The notes under the pieces were generated by a model that saw nothing but the letters and a program-made list of their open reading frames with translations, made no database searches and was not told where the DNA came from. Shown here piece by piece: positions 25,310 through 36,550 of a stretch of 64,000 nucleotides of DNA (its first letter is position 1; each line of letters starts with the position of its first letter). This stretch comes from Symbiodinium kawagutii (Eukaryota > Sar > Dinophyceae > Suessiales > Symbiodiniaceae), in the NCBI GenBank assembly GCA_009767595.1, contig VSDK01020443.1, positions 2,217-66,216 on the forward strand, given 5' to 3'. A program made the translations under genes and the position numbers.

Positions 25310-26059
25310 TTGATGTCGTCCTCGCTTTTCTGCTAATTGCTATCTTGTGGCTGTGGTGGCGGTTGTTGTTGATGCGAATGCTTTTTGTGACATATTTTTT
25401 GCCCACCCCCCCTCTGTCTCTCTCTTTCTCTTTCTCTTTCTCTCTCTCTCTCTCTATGTTTTTCTTCTCTCTCTCTCTCTCTCTTTTTCCTCCCTGTCTC
25501 TTGTGACAGATGGGTCTGTTCAGTTCAGCTGTTCATGCTTCGACTTTTCGAAACCTGATCAGCGGTGCTAATATGATGTGACAATTATTACTATCAATAA
25601 CGCAGGGTAGCCTCCGAATCATCAGAATGAGGGTCCTTTCCATCCTCAGGTTGAAATTAGTGGCTCCCCAATTTGGTTCCTTTCCATCCTTTCCATCCTT
25701 TCCATGGGTCAAAACCCTGTACCCCTGGTTCCCTCGCTATAAACCATCGTTTTCCCTATGTTTGTTGGTGACAATCCCCCCATTAGTTGGTTGATGAATA
25801 TTGACCCACAGCTAGATGAAATGGCTGTGGGTCAAAACCCCGTACCCCTGGTTCCCTACCATTGGTTCCCCTATAAAATGGTTGGTCATCATCCCCTGTT
25901 ATGGTTGGTAAATATTGACCCACAGCCAGGTGAAATTGTGACTCCACAAGTCTTCAACTGCGAACCGCTCTGAGATTCTGCAATCCACCCGCGAAGCCCT
26001 CGGTCATTGGTCAGGAAATTCACCGCTGCTGCCACCTGGTCCTCCCTAAAGGCTGCCAT
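22744..26059 (-). CDS. PEX14: Pex14-like peroxisomal docking protein
   Basis: Exons at 25989-26059, 24761-24867, 24172-24230 (into the gap), 23978-24116 and 22744-22841. The protein starts MAAFREDQVAAAVNFL and continues to FLFQKGLSQSEVSEALRRALA. This matches the Pex14 N-terminal helical domain (REDxVxxAVxFL ... FLxxKGLxxxEIxxAL) that binds Pex5 WxxxF motifs at the peroxisomal membrane. A Pro/Ala linker (VPHPAPQPAAPAAAAMAGPG) follows, then a hydrophobic segment (GLGIGAAFSLLWRFLMW), then Arg/Ala-rich helix and coiled coil (EETREATASLKRSAEQQERL). That is the Pex14 domain order. Phases fit for exons 1-3 and 4-5. The N gap hides the join between linker and hydrophobic segment. Either the protein ends at a TGA (22737-22739) right after ERLYQC, or the fifth exon splices on to 22563. 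The symbol rests on the N-terminal domain. Confidence 0.72.
23400..23930. repeat. Degenerate ACCATATTAGTTGA-type tandem repeat
   Basis: The phrase CATATTAGT(T/C)(G/A)(A/C) recurs more than ten times with variable spacing between 23400 and 23930, within the intron between the fourth and fifth Pex14-like exons. There is no coding potential. Confidence 0.8.
24133..24171. other. Assembly gap (39 N) inside the Pex14-like gene
   Basis: Thirty-nine N in a very GC-rich stretch. Both flanks carry a near copy of GCCATGGCAGG. The frame through exactly 39 N does not lead into the hydrophobic-segment frame, so the gap length is probably wrong or a small intron lies there. Confidence 0.95.
25261..25310. 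repeat. (GTT)n/(GAT)n microsatellite
   Basis: GTT units followed by about twelve GAT units, in the intron between the first and second Pex14-like exons. A CT-rich tract follows at 25415-25495. Confidence 0.9.
25705..25808. mobile_element. MITE-like element, family C (TIR TGGGTCAA), copy 1
   Basis: It starts TGGGTCAAAACCCTG and ends ATATTGACCCA; the terminal 8 bases are perfect inverted repeats. The internal TTAGTTGGTTGATGAATATT is shared with the copy near 48.1 kb. Confidence 0.8.
25828..25922. mobile_element. MITE-like element, family C, copy 2 in tandem
   Basis: It starts TGGGTCAAAACCCCG and ends AATATTGACCCA. It lies 19 bases from copy 1 in the same orientation, so the pair forms a tandem array just downstream of the first Pex14-like exon. 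Confidence 0.8.
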
Positions 26060-28713
26060 GGCAGGCGTGCGCTGCTAGATGCATAAGGATGGTCAATGTG
26101 ATATTGTTGGCCGACAAAGAAGTCGACCACTAGTGGGTAACATAGTGGTTCATGTCATCTTGGTTAACCACTATGCGCACTAGATATCCCAATTCGATGG
26201 CTAATCGACAATTCTCAACAGTGCCAATTGGTTCACCTCAGAGATGGTGTTTCTAGGCCGCCCCAAAGGTCCCAAATATCCAAGGGCACAAATGGGATGT
26301 CAGGAAGTGAATTTGGGGAGCTGAAAATGTTGAGACCGCAAATCTGTGGGGCTGCTGGCGGCGGCCATGATGAAACGATCGTGACTCCGAGCCAGCGGCT
26401 GTGCGACCCTGCTGGGATACAGGCGGATGTGCCACAACTGGACCAGTGATCTTCATTATAGCTCTTCATCAAGGCATGCCACCATTGGCACGAAAACGAT
26501 GAACGGTGCGGTGGCCAGAAACACCAAATTCCATGAAAACAGTGTACCTAGCCAGCTGACACAAGTGCACACTGGTGGCTGCAGGTATCATTTCAGCGCA
26601 CCATGCTGTAGGCCTTCCGGAGCTGGGTCGTTCGCCCATCATTCCAAATTGCTTGGCAGCATGCCATGCATGATGATGTGTGCAAGTGCATCATGAATGA
26701 CAACGTTTATCATGGCCAAGTAGTCTGACTTATATTCCCACCTACAATTTTTGGTCGCATTGCAAACCAAATCCGGTAAGCACCATATATTTTGCATATA
26801 TCGGCGGGCCTTTGCTATTGGCCAATGTGGCACCATAGCATCTCATGTCGACAGCTCCCCCAAGACATCTCGATCTTCCTTGGCCAGCTCTTGATCATTC
26901 GCCACTGGGTTGAGCAAACCTCGCTGGCAGCTTGGACGGAGGAAAGCAAAATTTCCGCCAAGATGTGTCCAAACAGTGAACTGTGCCAAGTAATTAGATG
27001 ACAAACATCGCAAAGTAAGGCAAAATGGAACTTGGTCGAAAATGGCAAGTTCGCACGGTAGAAACACACTCTGTTCAATGTCTAAAACCATTTTTCTCCA
27101 TCAAGAACTGAGAAGTGCATCAGCCACCAACGAAGACTCTTCATCTAAACTTAGTTTGGTGAATCAGTCAGGTCGGGTCAGACCATAAGTAAACTCATGG
27201 ACCAACAAACCCTATGGGATCCATGTGGGGTGACGGATCACTCGAAGTCCCGCCTGGCGCCATGTTATCGAAATACCTCAGAGGCCACAGGTTTGACCTA
27301 CGGGTTCCATGGTTTTCTATGGGTTTCAATCTGGGGTTCCATGACAGAATTGACTAACTCCGCGTTTGAAACTTCATGTAGCTGGTTTTCTTGACAGGAC
27401 AAATCATGATGCATCTTTGCCATTCTTTGCCAAGTTAGTCAAAAGACCCGCAAAGCAAAACTATTCTCTGCAGCATGATCGCTATTTCAATCTTCGGGAC
27501 ATCCAAGGCCGCTTCGGGTGACTAGACAGCAGTAGGGAGAGCGGCAGTTGCAGTCCCCCTACCTAGAATTGAATACTATAAGTGGCAACCTCTTCAACGC
27601 CCGATTAGGTTGCCTCCCTGCACACATTCCTGCCACACTGAGGTCCGTGATGACAACCACTTTGATGATGACGACCATGATGATAGCCATGTTGATGATG
27701 ACGGCCATGATGATAGTCACGTTATGTTACGTTGATGATGACGACCATGATGATAGTCAGGTGGATGCTGACTAACACCATTGCATGATTCCTATTTGAT
27801 GTCAAGTCTTGGTCGACAGCACCAATGTTTTGGCTAAAGTCATGGACGAGCAACGGAGATTAGATACTTTTTACCATGGTGCGCAATCAATGGCACCACT
27901 CGGTGTGTGGATTCCGTGGAAGAAGTCGTAGGCATGGCTTCACTGAGATGTTGTGTGATGCGTGAGGTGCCGAGAAAAGAAGAGTTGCTGGACTGAGGAT
28001 TTGTCCCCGTTGTGACAACAACTTCCCCAAAAAAATCAGGAAAAACTTCGGCTGGCAATGCTTGGTAAATCCTATTTTTGCTTGTAATTTACCATGTATT
28101 TTGCCGGCAGCCCTGTTTCGTAGGGGTGGCTACACGATCGCGCGCCTACCTGTACTGTCTTGATATCCCAATCATTGGTGGATGTTACCCGTCAGTAGTG
28201 TTCACTAGTACGTATTGCTTACTGTTACTGGTGACGCGGAAGAAAAGCATTAAGTAAGAAACGTCATCATCGTCATCATCATCGTCATCATCATCGTCAT
28301 CATCATCGTCATCATCATCGTCATCGTCATTGTCATCGTCATCGTCGTCATCATCATCATCACAATTCACTACTGCTTGTTATATCCCCACTCATTAGCC
28401 ATTATGATTATCTATGAGTGTTGGCTGAATGATTATTACCCAGAGAATTGCAATACTTTTATAGTCTTATTATTCTTGAAATGTACTAATTTACAATCTA
28501 TAGATCAAACATCATCAACCAATCCTACAATAGGTATGATAAGCTGTTAGCAAATAGCATCTAAACCAATACTAGCAATCTTATAACATGATACCAATAC
28601 TATAACAAATATAGAACTAATATTAAACACTATTTGACATTTTTGAAAACCAACAACATAATCCATAGCATTTAAACCACTCGACAATTTAACAACATTG
28701 ATAACCATCTGCT
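26060..28713. other. Spacer between the Pex14-like gene and the next gene to the right
   Basis: No gene is supported. A short minus-strand frame near 26330-26370 starts MAAASSPTDLRSQ but does not phase onto the first Pex14-like exon. A degenerate repeat of GATGATGACGACCATGATGATAG type lies at 27657-27770. The rest is AT-rich. Confidence 0.4.
28259..28361. repeat. (ATC)n microsatellite
   Basis: Alternating ATC and GTC units over about 100 bases. A poly-Asp open frame on the minus strand is an artefact of it. Confidence 0.9.
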
Positions 28714-31700
28714 TCAGCCAGGCTGCTGTCCGCCAGATTTGTCGTAGCCACCATCCGCACCGGCAGCCAGGTACACCTGTGGGGTAGCAACGCTATGCGC
28801 ATGGGCGATGCTTAAAGAAGCATATGGGCTATAAGCTAAGCCTAAAATCTTCCTGGACACTGACCGTTTGATAGTGGTTGCTGAAAGGCCTAGTGAAAGG
28901 AACTTGAACAATAAATGCAGTATCAGTTCTGTACATTTAATTTTCATGGCAAACATTCTCCGATGTCTTTTCAAACATGAGCAGAACAAGAATTGTTGGG
29001 GTGCTTTTGATGCTCTTTGGCCTTATTGTTTGTGATATTTAGTGTGAGTTTCTGATATTTGCAATCTGGGCCCACCGTCCGTGAACCGGTGTCATTCCAA
29101 TGATCGAACAACAATATCACGACTGATTAGCACAACTGGAAATTGGGTATCGAGGAACCATTGTCAGATCATGATCAACCATGGCTAGCCACTGTAAACC
29201 ATCATTAATCATTGACTAAACATGATTCATTAGCAATTATAATCATGAGCAGTCCATCAGCCACTGTAAGCCGCTAGCAGTCCATTCTACCATCATCAGC
29301 CACCATTGGCGCCATCCTTTCTCCATCACAACCAGCAGGACCTGCTGCAGGACGTGCCATGACCTGCCTGGGTATTCGCTCCCAGCTGCACCGTTCGTGT
29401 CAAAAAGTTGGCCAAGGCGTCAGCCCAGAAGGTGTCCTGCGGCTGCAGGGGATCCACATGGACTACATATGCAAGCAACAAACAAACGTGCTGGGGCCCC
29501 GTTTGTGTGTGCACATACGTATATATGAATATGTATTTGTGCTTCTGTTTGTTTGTTTGTTTGTTTGTTTGTTTGTTTGTTTGGTTTGGTTTGGTTTGGT
29601 TTGGTTGTTTGTTTGGTTTGTTGGTTTGTTTGCACGTACAGTATGTATATCTGAATATGTATTTGTGCTTCTGTTTGTTTGTTTGTTTGTTTGTTTGTTT
29701 GTTTGTTTGTTTGTTTGTTTTGTTTGTTTGTTTTGTTTGTTTTGTTTGTTTTGTTTGTTTTGTTTGTTTTGTTTGTTTTGTTTGTTTTGTTTTGTTTTGT
29801 TTTGTTTTGTTTGTTTGTTTGTTTGTTTGTTTGTTTGTTTGTTTGTTTGTTTGTTTGTTTTGTTTTGTTTTGTTTTGTTTTGTTTGCTTGTTTGTTTGTT
29901 TGTTTTTTTCTTTCCTCAATTGCTCACATGACAATGGCAGTGCATATTGATGTGTTAATTCAAATGATGTACATGCATATGTACATAGATACATGAATAA
30001 ATCCACATATATGTATATACATTTATACAGGTGTGTGCGTGATTGTGTGGGCGCCAGCTCACATGTGATCCATACACGTGGGTTCATACACGGGGGGGGG
30101 CATCCTGAAACCCAGAATGGGCACCGGAGACTGCATGCACCGGAAGGCTGCACATCAAACTGCTCGAGACAGCATGAGACAGCAAAACGCGTGCGGCCGG
30201 GTGCCACCCATAGATTCTTGTTGTGATACGAAATGTGATGTGTGCGCTGGCCATGATGTAGCACACCCAGGAGAAATCAATCATAAAACAGGTGACTATG
30301 GACATGATTGTGGTTGGGCATGCCAGCTCCGATTGTCGTAGATTACTGAACAACAGGCATATCGAATCGTTGGGTGTGCCATTTGAGCAACCTGCCACGC
30401 GCACGGTTGATCAACCGCGGCAACAACCCCGACGAGCCACGATCACAACTGGCCGGTCCCCCCCCCCGGGGCCATGTGGCTGGGACATGGTCCTGCCAGG
30501 TTGCGTCCGCCATGCTATGCCTAGTTCCCATGTCACACCAGGCCCCAGCTCTTGACTTAAACCTCGGCGCACTGACTACAACTTAGAACCACTCTTCGCC
30601 ACTGTGATTGTTGGTGATGATCCGCTACTCTTACTATCATCGCCGCCAGTAACCATCGTAAAACATCATGAAAAGTCATTAAACATTAGTGACCACAAGA
30701 AACCGTGATTGTCCCCTAGTATCAGCTACCGACATCTAATCTTACCCATCATCGACCCCATTGGCCATTGCCATCGTCGTTGTTGTCAAATATCAAACGC
30801 GGGTCGGGTCAGGTTCTTGACCTTCAATCCTCTCTCAGGAAGGGCAATTTCTGTCCTGATGTGCTGCACGTGGCTCAACTATCACTGAAACTATTCCAAT
30901 CAACCAATGCTCAACCATCACGCTCACTAACCCTTGTGATTCACCTCATGTCATCATTACCCATCATCAGTTCCTCAATTCACAAAAGCATACAAAAGCC
31001 ACATAAACACCACCCTATCCCCACCCTGAACTGATAGACCTCCCATGGCCTCAGCCCTGCCACAGCCCCTGCGGTCCTTCCGGAGTTTTGTAGCGACCAA
31101 TGGGTCGCCGTCGGGGCTGATGGTCCAACGAGCCAGGTCGGTGTCCTTGACGCGGTGGCTAAACCGCTGAAACTCGACGGGACCAAATGGAATGTGTCCA
31201 TCATGTGGGTGTGTTGAACCCAGTGGTGGATGTTGACATATGTCGACCATGGATATTGACTATGGATGTTGACCATGGATATTGACCATGGATGTTGACC
31301 ATGGATGTTGACCTAGTGATTGGCAAATCATGCATTCCACTAAGTAGATCATATTGGCAAATCATGGGTGTTGACATAGTGATCACTCATTGAAATTAAG
31401 TGATATGATGCTTTGACCATGTTTTTGTTGATCATGAACCTGGAAGCCAGTAGTGGTCAATCATCGGCTTACATGGTGAATCATGGGTGAATGATCGTGG
31501 TGAACGGTGGGTGGGTCATGGGGTAAAGCTATGATGGTGAATACTGGCAGTTGTGAACACATACCTAATGACCTAACAACCACAATGGTCAATCATGGTC
31601 AGGCAGCTTGAGTTGATGCGGGCGAATGACGGCTGAAGATTTCAGTACGATGGGTTGACAAGCAGCAACGCCAACCCCGAGGTTCGCCCATGCATGACAC

Positions 31701-32357
31701 GGGTCTTGTGAGTGGAGACCTGGGAAACAGCTCTTCGCCTGTAGCCTTGGGCTTTACTCCAAGGGCAAGCCTCGTTGAGGTGCACTTGTCCATATGGCCA
31801 ACGGTGTTTCAACGGCTTCGCAAGGGCTTATCATGATCATTGATAACTTTTTTTCTCCATCGCCATCTCATTGATCATTGCTAATTTATCTTATTTTTTG
31901 CCATCACCATCTCGACTGAGACTGATGGCTCATACGGATGGTAATCATAATAAGACATGGTGGAAAATACGCAACTTGGTCGCTTTTTGGCGTCGAGAAG
32001 CGGGGTGATAATGCCTGGCATAGGGTTGACAATGATAGCAATAGTCATAGGGTTGACAATGGTTCATTGTGACAATGATAGCAATAGTCATAGCATTGAA
32101 CATTATGCTCATACTGATGGAAGTAATCAATGTCTACTGATGGCTGGTTGGCTTAAGCCCCGCCAGTCAAACACAAGCCATTTCAACGCATCATCCTGAT
32201 CATCCCAGTTCTGCGTGATAAAAACTGCTCTTTGGAAGGCTCGGAAACATAGGTACCGACTGCATTCAACAATATGCCTCCCCTGTAGATGTCTACGCAA
32301 TACCGCCTCCCACTTGACCGCGCCAAGTGTCAACTCCACCAGGGTGACAAGATACAG
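28714..32357 (-). CDS. Unrecognised multi-exon gene (exon chain incomplete)
   Basis: Best exons in transcript order: 32307-32357 (LYLVTLVELTLGAVKWE), 31720-31784 (HLNEACPWSKAQGYRRRAVSQ, donor CAG^GTCTCC), 31073-31172 (FQRFSHRVKDTDLARWTISP then DGDPLVATKLRKDRRG), 29368-29462 (HVDPLQPQDTFWADALANFL then TRTVQLGANTQ) and a terminal exon 28714-28776 (VYLAAGADGGYDKSGGQQPG, TGA). The second and third join in phase 0, and the fourth and fifth join in phase 0 through a GC donor. Another exon may lie near 30385-30488, ahead of a run of ten G. Exon bodies are GC-rich with G/C third positions, unlike their surroundings. I recognise no domain and cannot exclude two genes. The start lies at or right of 32357. 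Confidence 0.4.
29548..29912. repeat. Long TTTG/TTTTG tandem array
   Basis: About 365 bases of GTTT units in blocks, switching to GTTTT-rich blocks and back, interrupted by a non-repeat patch at 29630-29670. A near-duplicate phrase TGAATATGTATTTGTGCTTC precedes both halves, so the array itself looks partly duplicated. Long frames of Cys/Leu/Phe/Val or Lys/Gln/Thr/Asn are artefacts. It lies in the intron before the exon at 29368-29462. Confidence 0.95.
31233..31312. repeat. Minisatellite, unit GTTGACCATGGAT
   Basis: About six copies of a 12-13 base unit (ATGTTGACCATGG / ATATTGACTATGG) lie in the intron upstream of the exon at 31073-31172. Confidence 0.85.
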
Positions 32358-32842
32358 CTGTGGCCTTAACTCCAGCCTGTGCCGGGACACGGATACGGGA
32401 TGCCAGTGCTCCACTTCTGGAGAGGTACAGTGGGAGTTACCAACGTGCGACAGGTCACAAAGTCTTTTTTGCGCATCCAATGGGTTTGCCCGAACTCACG
32501 AACCACTGTACTATAGACATGTTCATGCTATGTCAAACCTTTATGCATGAAGGCAAAAAAACAAGATGAATACCAGTGGAATAAAAACCCAATGAAGCCT
32601 TTTTCTTGCTGTGTTCGTCAGGGTGCCCTTAAGTGAATGAATCATGGCCATACTGTACCATATTCACATCCTACGCTGTAGGCCACTAAAAACATCCACG
32701 CATGAGCAGGGTGGGTGCTCTCTGCAAGGCAGGGTAGTTATTTACAGTGTGTATATATATATATATGTCATTGCGAGGAGAAGATGATGAAAAAAACATG
32801 CTGACATTTGTGGATTGATGCATGTCATTTCATGTAATCATT

Positions 32843-33190
32843 CTATATGTAATTCATTGGTTTCTGCAAATGCTTTCGCAACTTACGTTCGCAATACATA
32901 GGAAGAACAATCCACGAGGTTTCTCGACAAGATTCGTCCGTGTAGCGACAAGCTTCCAGGGTCCGGAGTCGCAATATTAATTGTTTACGAACCAATGCCA
33001 GTCCCTGTCTCTCTCCCTGTTTCCATCCCCTACTGTGCTGCTGGACTTTCTTCAACTCAGCTGTCGCCGCTAGCAAGACGCTGGTGCGCGCTCGTAACTT
33101 GGACGCCGGCTCCCGGAAAAGTTCTGCATGGCCAAACGTTCGGCGACGCAGTGGCAGCCCTCTGACGCATTGGCATGATGTGACACGCAA
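32843..33190 (-). CDS. Hypothetical open frame, Arg/Lys-rich
   Basis: A 115-codon frame with the central segment ELFREPASKLRARTSVLLAA and a basic C-terminal part. It has no repeat content and its composition looks protein-like, but there is no recognised family, no clear splice partner and no supporting motif. It could be an exon of the gene to its left or a chance frame. Confidence 0.22.
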   Translation of the reverse strand: MRVTSCQCVRGLPLRRRTFGHAELFREPASKLRARTSVLLAATAELKKVQQHSRGWKQGERQGLALVRKQLILRLRTLEACRYTDESCRETSWIVLPMYCERKLRKHLQKPMNYI

Positions 33191-35019
33191 GTCCTGGACA
33201 AAAGCGCTTCAAAATTCCAGGTTTGATGTGCTAGATCACAGCAGTGATCGACAAGCTGCTTATTTGAAGGCTGGTTTTACCCTGGTTGCTTGAACAAATA
33301 TGCCGACGCAACCAGGAATGGCTCCCACACGCCCGCCTACGATGTGGCCTTCTATGTTCCCAGCTGTTCCAAGCGGTTTGAAGCCGTGGATACACTTTGG
33401 AAACATCGCAAAATGAAAAAAACAAATTGCGCAAAAAATGCCATCAGAGAGGCTTCTGGAAGGCGTTGCGAAAGTCGGTTTCGTGGTGCCAGGCAGCTTA
33501 GGTGGAAAGAAAATCAGGGATCCACTAGTGAATGAGTTTGGTTCAAAGGTGGTTTCCCTTGCCAAAGGGCAGGTAAATCATGCAATTTCACAAGACCTGG
33601 GTCCTACAGCTTTGCAGGCAAACGGCCACCAACATTTTTTTTAACAAACCACATCACGTCATATGGCAGGTTGCTGTTGTGCACTAACACGTTATACCTG
33701 GTCATAGCACACCATGGGTGCAACTTCTGAAGGATTGCACAGTTCCACCTGGCGAAACGATCCACAACCCTACAACAGGATCAAATTTCAGCAAGGACCT
33801 CACATGTGGCTACACTGACTGGTGAATGAGGACAATTTTTCATCTTGCTATTGCCCAACCCTCAACAAACAATTCAACAAATAGACGTGTGGTGGTGTCT
33901 CACAATCAGGGTACCCCCAAAACATGCAGTCTTAACCATCTATAGTAGCAAACCAACCATCAATTGGGTCCCCTATTTCGGAAAAAACCGCATAATACGA
34001 CCCCCAGCGTTTCTTTGATCACCGGATGGTCAACCGTGGTCAACTGAAAATGTTTCGATTCCAAAGGCGAAACAGCCTACGTGCACCTACACATATCCAT
34101 ACATATCTACGCATATCTACCTAATCTTTTCACATGTTTGTCCAGTGCCCACTAATCAGTAGTAGCCATTATGAATTCAGAAACCACCATTTCTGGGGGG
34201 TTCACCGATTATGGACAATACCTGACAATACCAGGTTTCCTTTGCTTTCTTTGGGTGGTTCAAAACATCATGACGCTCGACACAGGAGGTCCGCGGTCTG
34301 GAACCAAGACTAGTCGCTGAAAGTGTTGCGTTGGCCAGTTGGCCATTCGCAGCGAAGAATGGCACCAAGTTTCCTCAGGAAGACCTGTCCTATTCCAGCT
34401 GGAGATGGCCGACTTTCAAAGTTTCAGAACCTGAAGCCCGAAAAACGGATCAAAAAAGGCTTTACCGATGCACAAATTCAATATTGCAGCGACGGAGTCA
34501 CCATCAACCAAAACAATCCAAAACACATGAAGTGTGCACTGCAACTTCTTTATTGCCATGAGCGCCAAAAGCATGTCTTGGTGCTGCAAACGATCATTCA
34601 CAAATGTTGAAGGCTTACACCATGTAACAGGGACCACAGCTCCAAAAACGACTCGATAGCAGAATCACAGTAGAAAGGTGGCAAAAGATTCTAGGAACCA
34701 CCTTCCCAATAGGGTGGAGATGGAATGGTTGAAGTGTTCGAATGCCAAGAGTGTGGGCATCTGAGCTGAAGCTGCTGAGAACTTCCAGCTCAAAAATTAC
34801 ATCATGTCTACAGGCCACCCATGGCTAACCCTTGTGTTCCATGAATCTCTTCTCATTGTGCTAAAGGTGAATACTCAACAGCAGTCTTTTTTCAATAGTG
34901 GTACTTTCACCTTGGGGTGCAGGGTTTTGACCCACAAACGTTTCAATATCTCTCGAAATTCACACATCCCCAAACCAGGTCATTTGAGAACTTTCTCCAT
35001 ATCGCATGTTCGGTGATGT
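33191..35019. other. Stretch without a supported gene
   Basis: Apart from the family A element at 33891-33989 I see no convincing exon. A plus-strand frame at 34323-34610 (95 codons) has no signature. The phrase GGATCCACTAGT near 33519 resembles a cloning-site sequence but is only 12 bases in unrelated flanks. Confidence 0.4.
33891..33989. mobile_element. MITE-like element, family A, diverged
   Basis: Left end GGTGGTGTCTCACAATCAGGG, right end GGGTCCCCTATTTCGGAAAAAACC, with the core TATAGTAGCAAACCAACCATC. Inverted ends are recognisable but degraded on the right. Confidence 0.65.
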
Positions 35020-36030
35020 TTGATCTTTTCCTGAGGCAACTTGCACTGCCGCGGCCGGCGGCCGTGACTGATCTCAGACAAATGACAAGAAATCCCCACA
35101 CAAAGAAACAAGTAAATCAATAGAATTGCTTTTCCGAAGCAATTAACTCATATCAATGATAGTAACTCCCCTGAGGTCTCGCAACCGAGACCCCGCATGA
35201 ACAAATCTATCCATAAACCAGCAGGAGTTTCTGACAGCTTGTCTCTGTGTGATGGGATTGATGCAGTCAGACCGCTTGCTGGCCCTTAGGCACAGTGAGC
35301 TCTTGACCGCTGCGCGTGCCAAAGTAGACCCTCCGTCCTCCCAAAAAGAAAGGCTGGACTTGTCGGTCAAGAAATATTCAAGTTCAACTTGATGACTTGC
35401 TTCATCTTGTTTCCTCATGGGAGGTCCAACCTTTCGACGGTTTCGGAGTCATTGACAACCAATTGAGGGGCAGGGTGTCGAGGCCTTGTCGATGTGCCAA
35501 AGCGCAACATCATTTTGTCCGTGGTTCCACCACGGGAAATCAAGATTTCAAAAGAGATGCGAGATGATGTGAGATGTGGGGTCTTTTCAAGCTCTTGCAT
35601 CCGGCCTGTTGACAGATTTTCACCCTGACACCGGCAAACCAAGTACAATTGGCAGGCACTTATGATAGTTATGACACACACACACAACGAACTGTAGTGT
35701 TAGTATGTGATGCGAGATCAGCAAGATCTAAGAATGGGTTATTGCAATGGCAATCGTCTAGGTAGGTTGATGTTTTTGGTGTGGCGATTGCATGTGGGTT
35801 TGATCTCTCCGGAATGTTTGCTGCAAACTCTCTGAACTGTCAAAACTACAGCAATTCAATCTAATGCCTTTGCTTCGGCATCTTTCCTTTCTTTCTCTCT
35901 TTCATCTTATCAAACTTAAGCGGCCCCCAATCGAACATGACCAGTAAGCTTGAGTGGTTTATCCCCTGAACATCCCCCAAGTAAGCCTCACGAGGGCCTA
36001 TACCCATCATTCATCTTGGCATGCACGCGT
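35020..36030. repeat. Segmental tandem duplication, copy 1
   Basis: About 1 kb that recurs at 36551-37440 in the same orientation. The most conserved core (35415-35645) is close to identical to 36895-37110. It holds a minus-strand frame beginning RMQELEKTPHLTSSRISFEI and ending VVNDSETVERLDLP at a TGA. That TGA overlaps the ATG of a second minus-strand frame (MRKQDEASHQVELEYFL...) in an ATGA arrangement. No family is recognised. The flanks diverge more, for example the 35815-36030 part against 37244-37440. Confidence 0.85.
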
Positions 36031-36550
36031 CAAACATCAAGTGACACTAAATGCAGTCAGCTGCTTGCCCTGAATGTGCCATGCCAGGGCATTTGTGCAT
36101 CTAGCCTGCAATCGCTGGCATGCAGGCTATCCTGGCACTGGTATTTAGAAATCACATGGCAAACAATATGAACACATAATTATTATATCTCGATGTGCGC
36201 ACTCGCATGATACATGCATGGAAAACATAACAGAAGCGATGCCGGTTCTATCCGGTTCTTTCAAGATTGAAGGGACCTTGCCAGAATACTCATGGACTCA
36301 GAGTATACTTAGTATCTTAGTAAATAATGCCGCAATATGCCGCAATCTTCAAGAAATTCAGGAAAAAACAGGCGGAAACCATCGCCCGTGACCCCTTAGA
36401 GTCAGCACTTGTGCCTCATCCAACATCAACTCCTGAGAGGACAGGGATGGAGCCAGAACTCCTACCTGACATGGTGCCAGTCCCTGCTTAACTCGCGTTC
36501 AACGAACCGCAGACCTGCCTCAATTGACGCAGGTATCAACAAAGTCTAAC

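Noticed and set aside
28185-28370. Poly-Asp frame, and similar His, Ser or Met runs at 25.2, 56.3 and 63.4 kb
   Set aside because: Direct products of ATC/GAT microsatellites without flanking coding sequence.
29326-30264. A 312-codon frame rich in Lys/Gln/Thr/Asn and plus-strand frames rich in Cys/Leu/Phe/Val
   Set aside because: They are translations of the TTTG/TTTTG array. Only the exon at 29368-29462 inside the first frame looks coding.
33515-33531. GGATCCACTAGT, resembling a plasmid cloning site
   Set aside because: Only 12 bases match and neither flank continues into vector sequence, so contamination is not supported.
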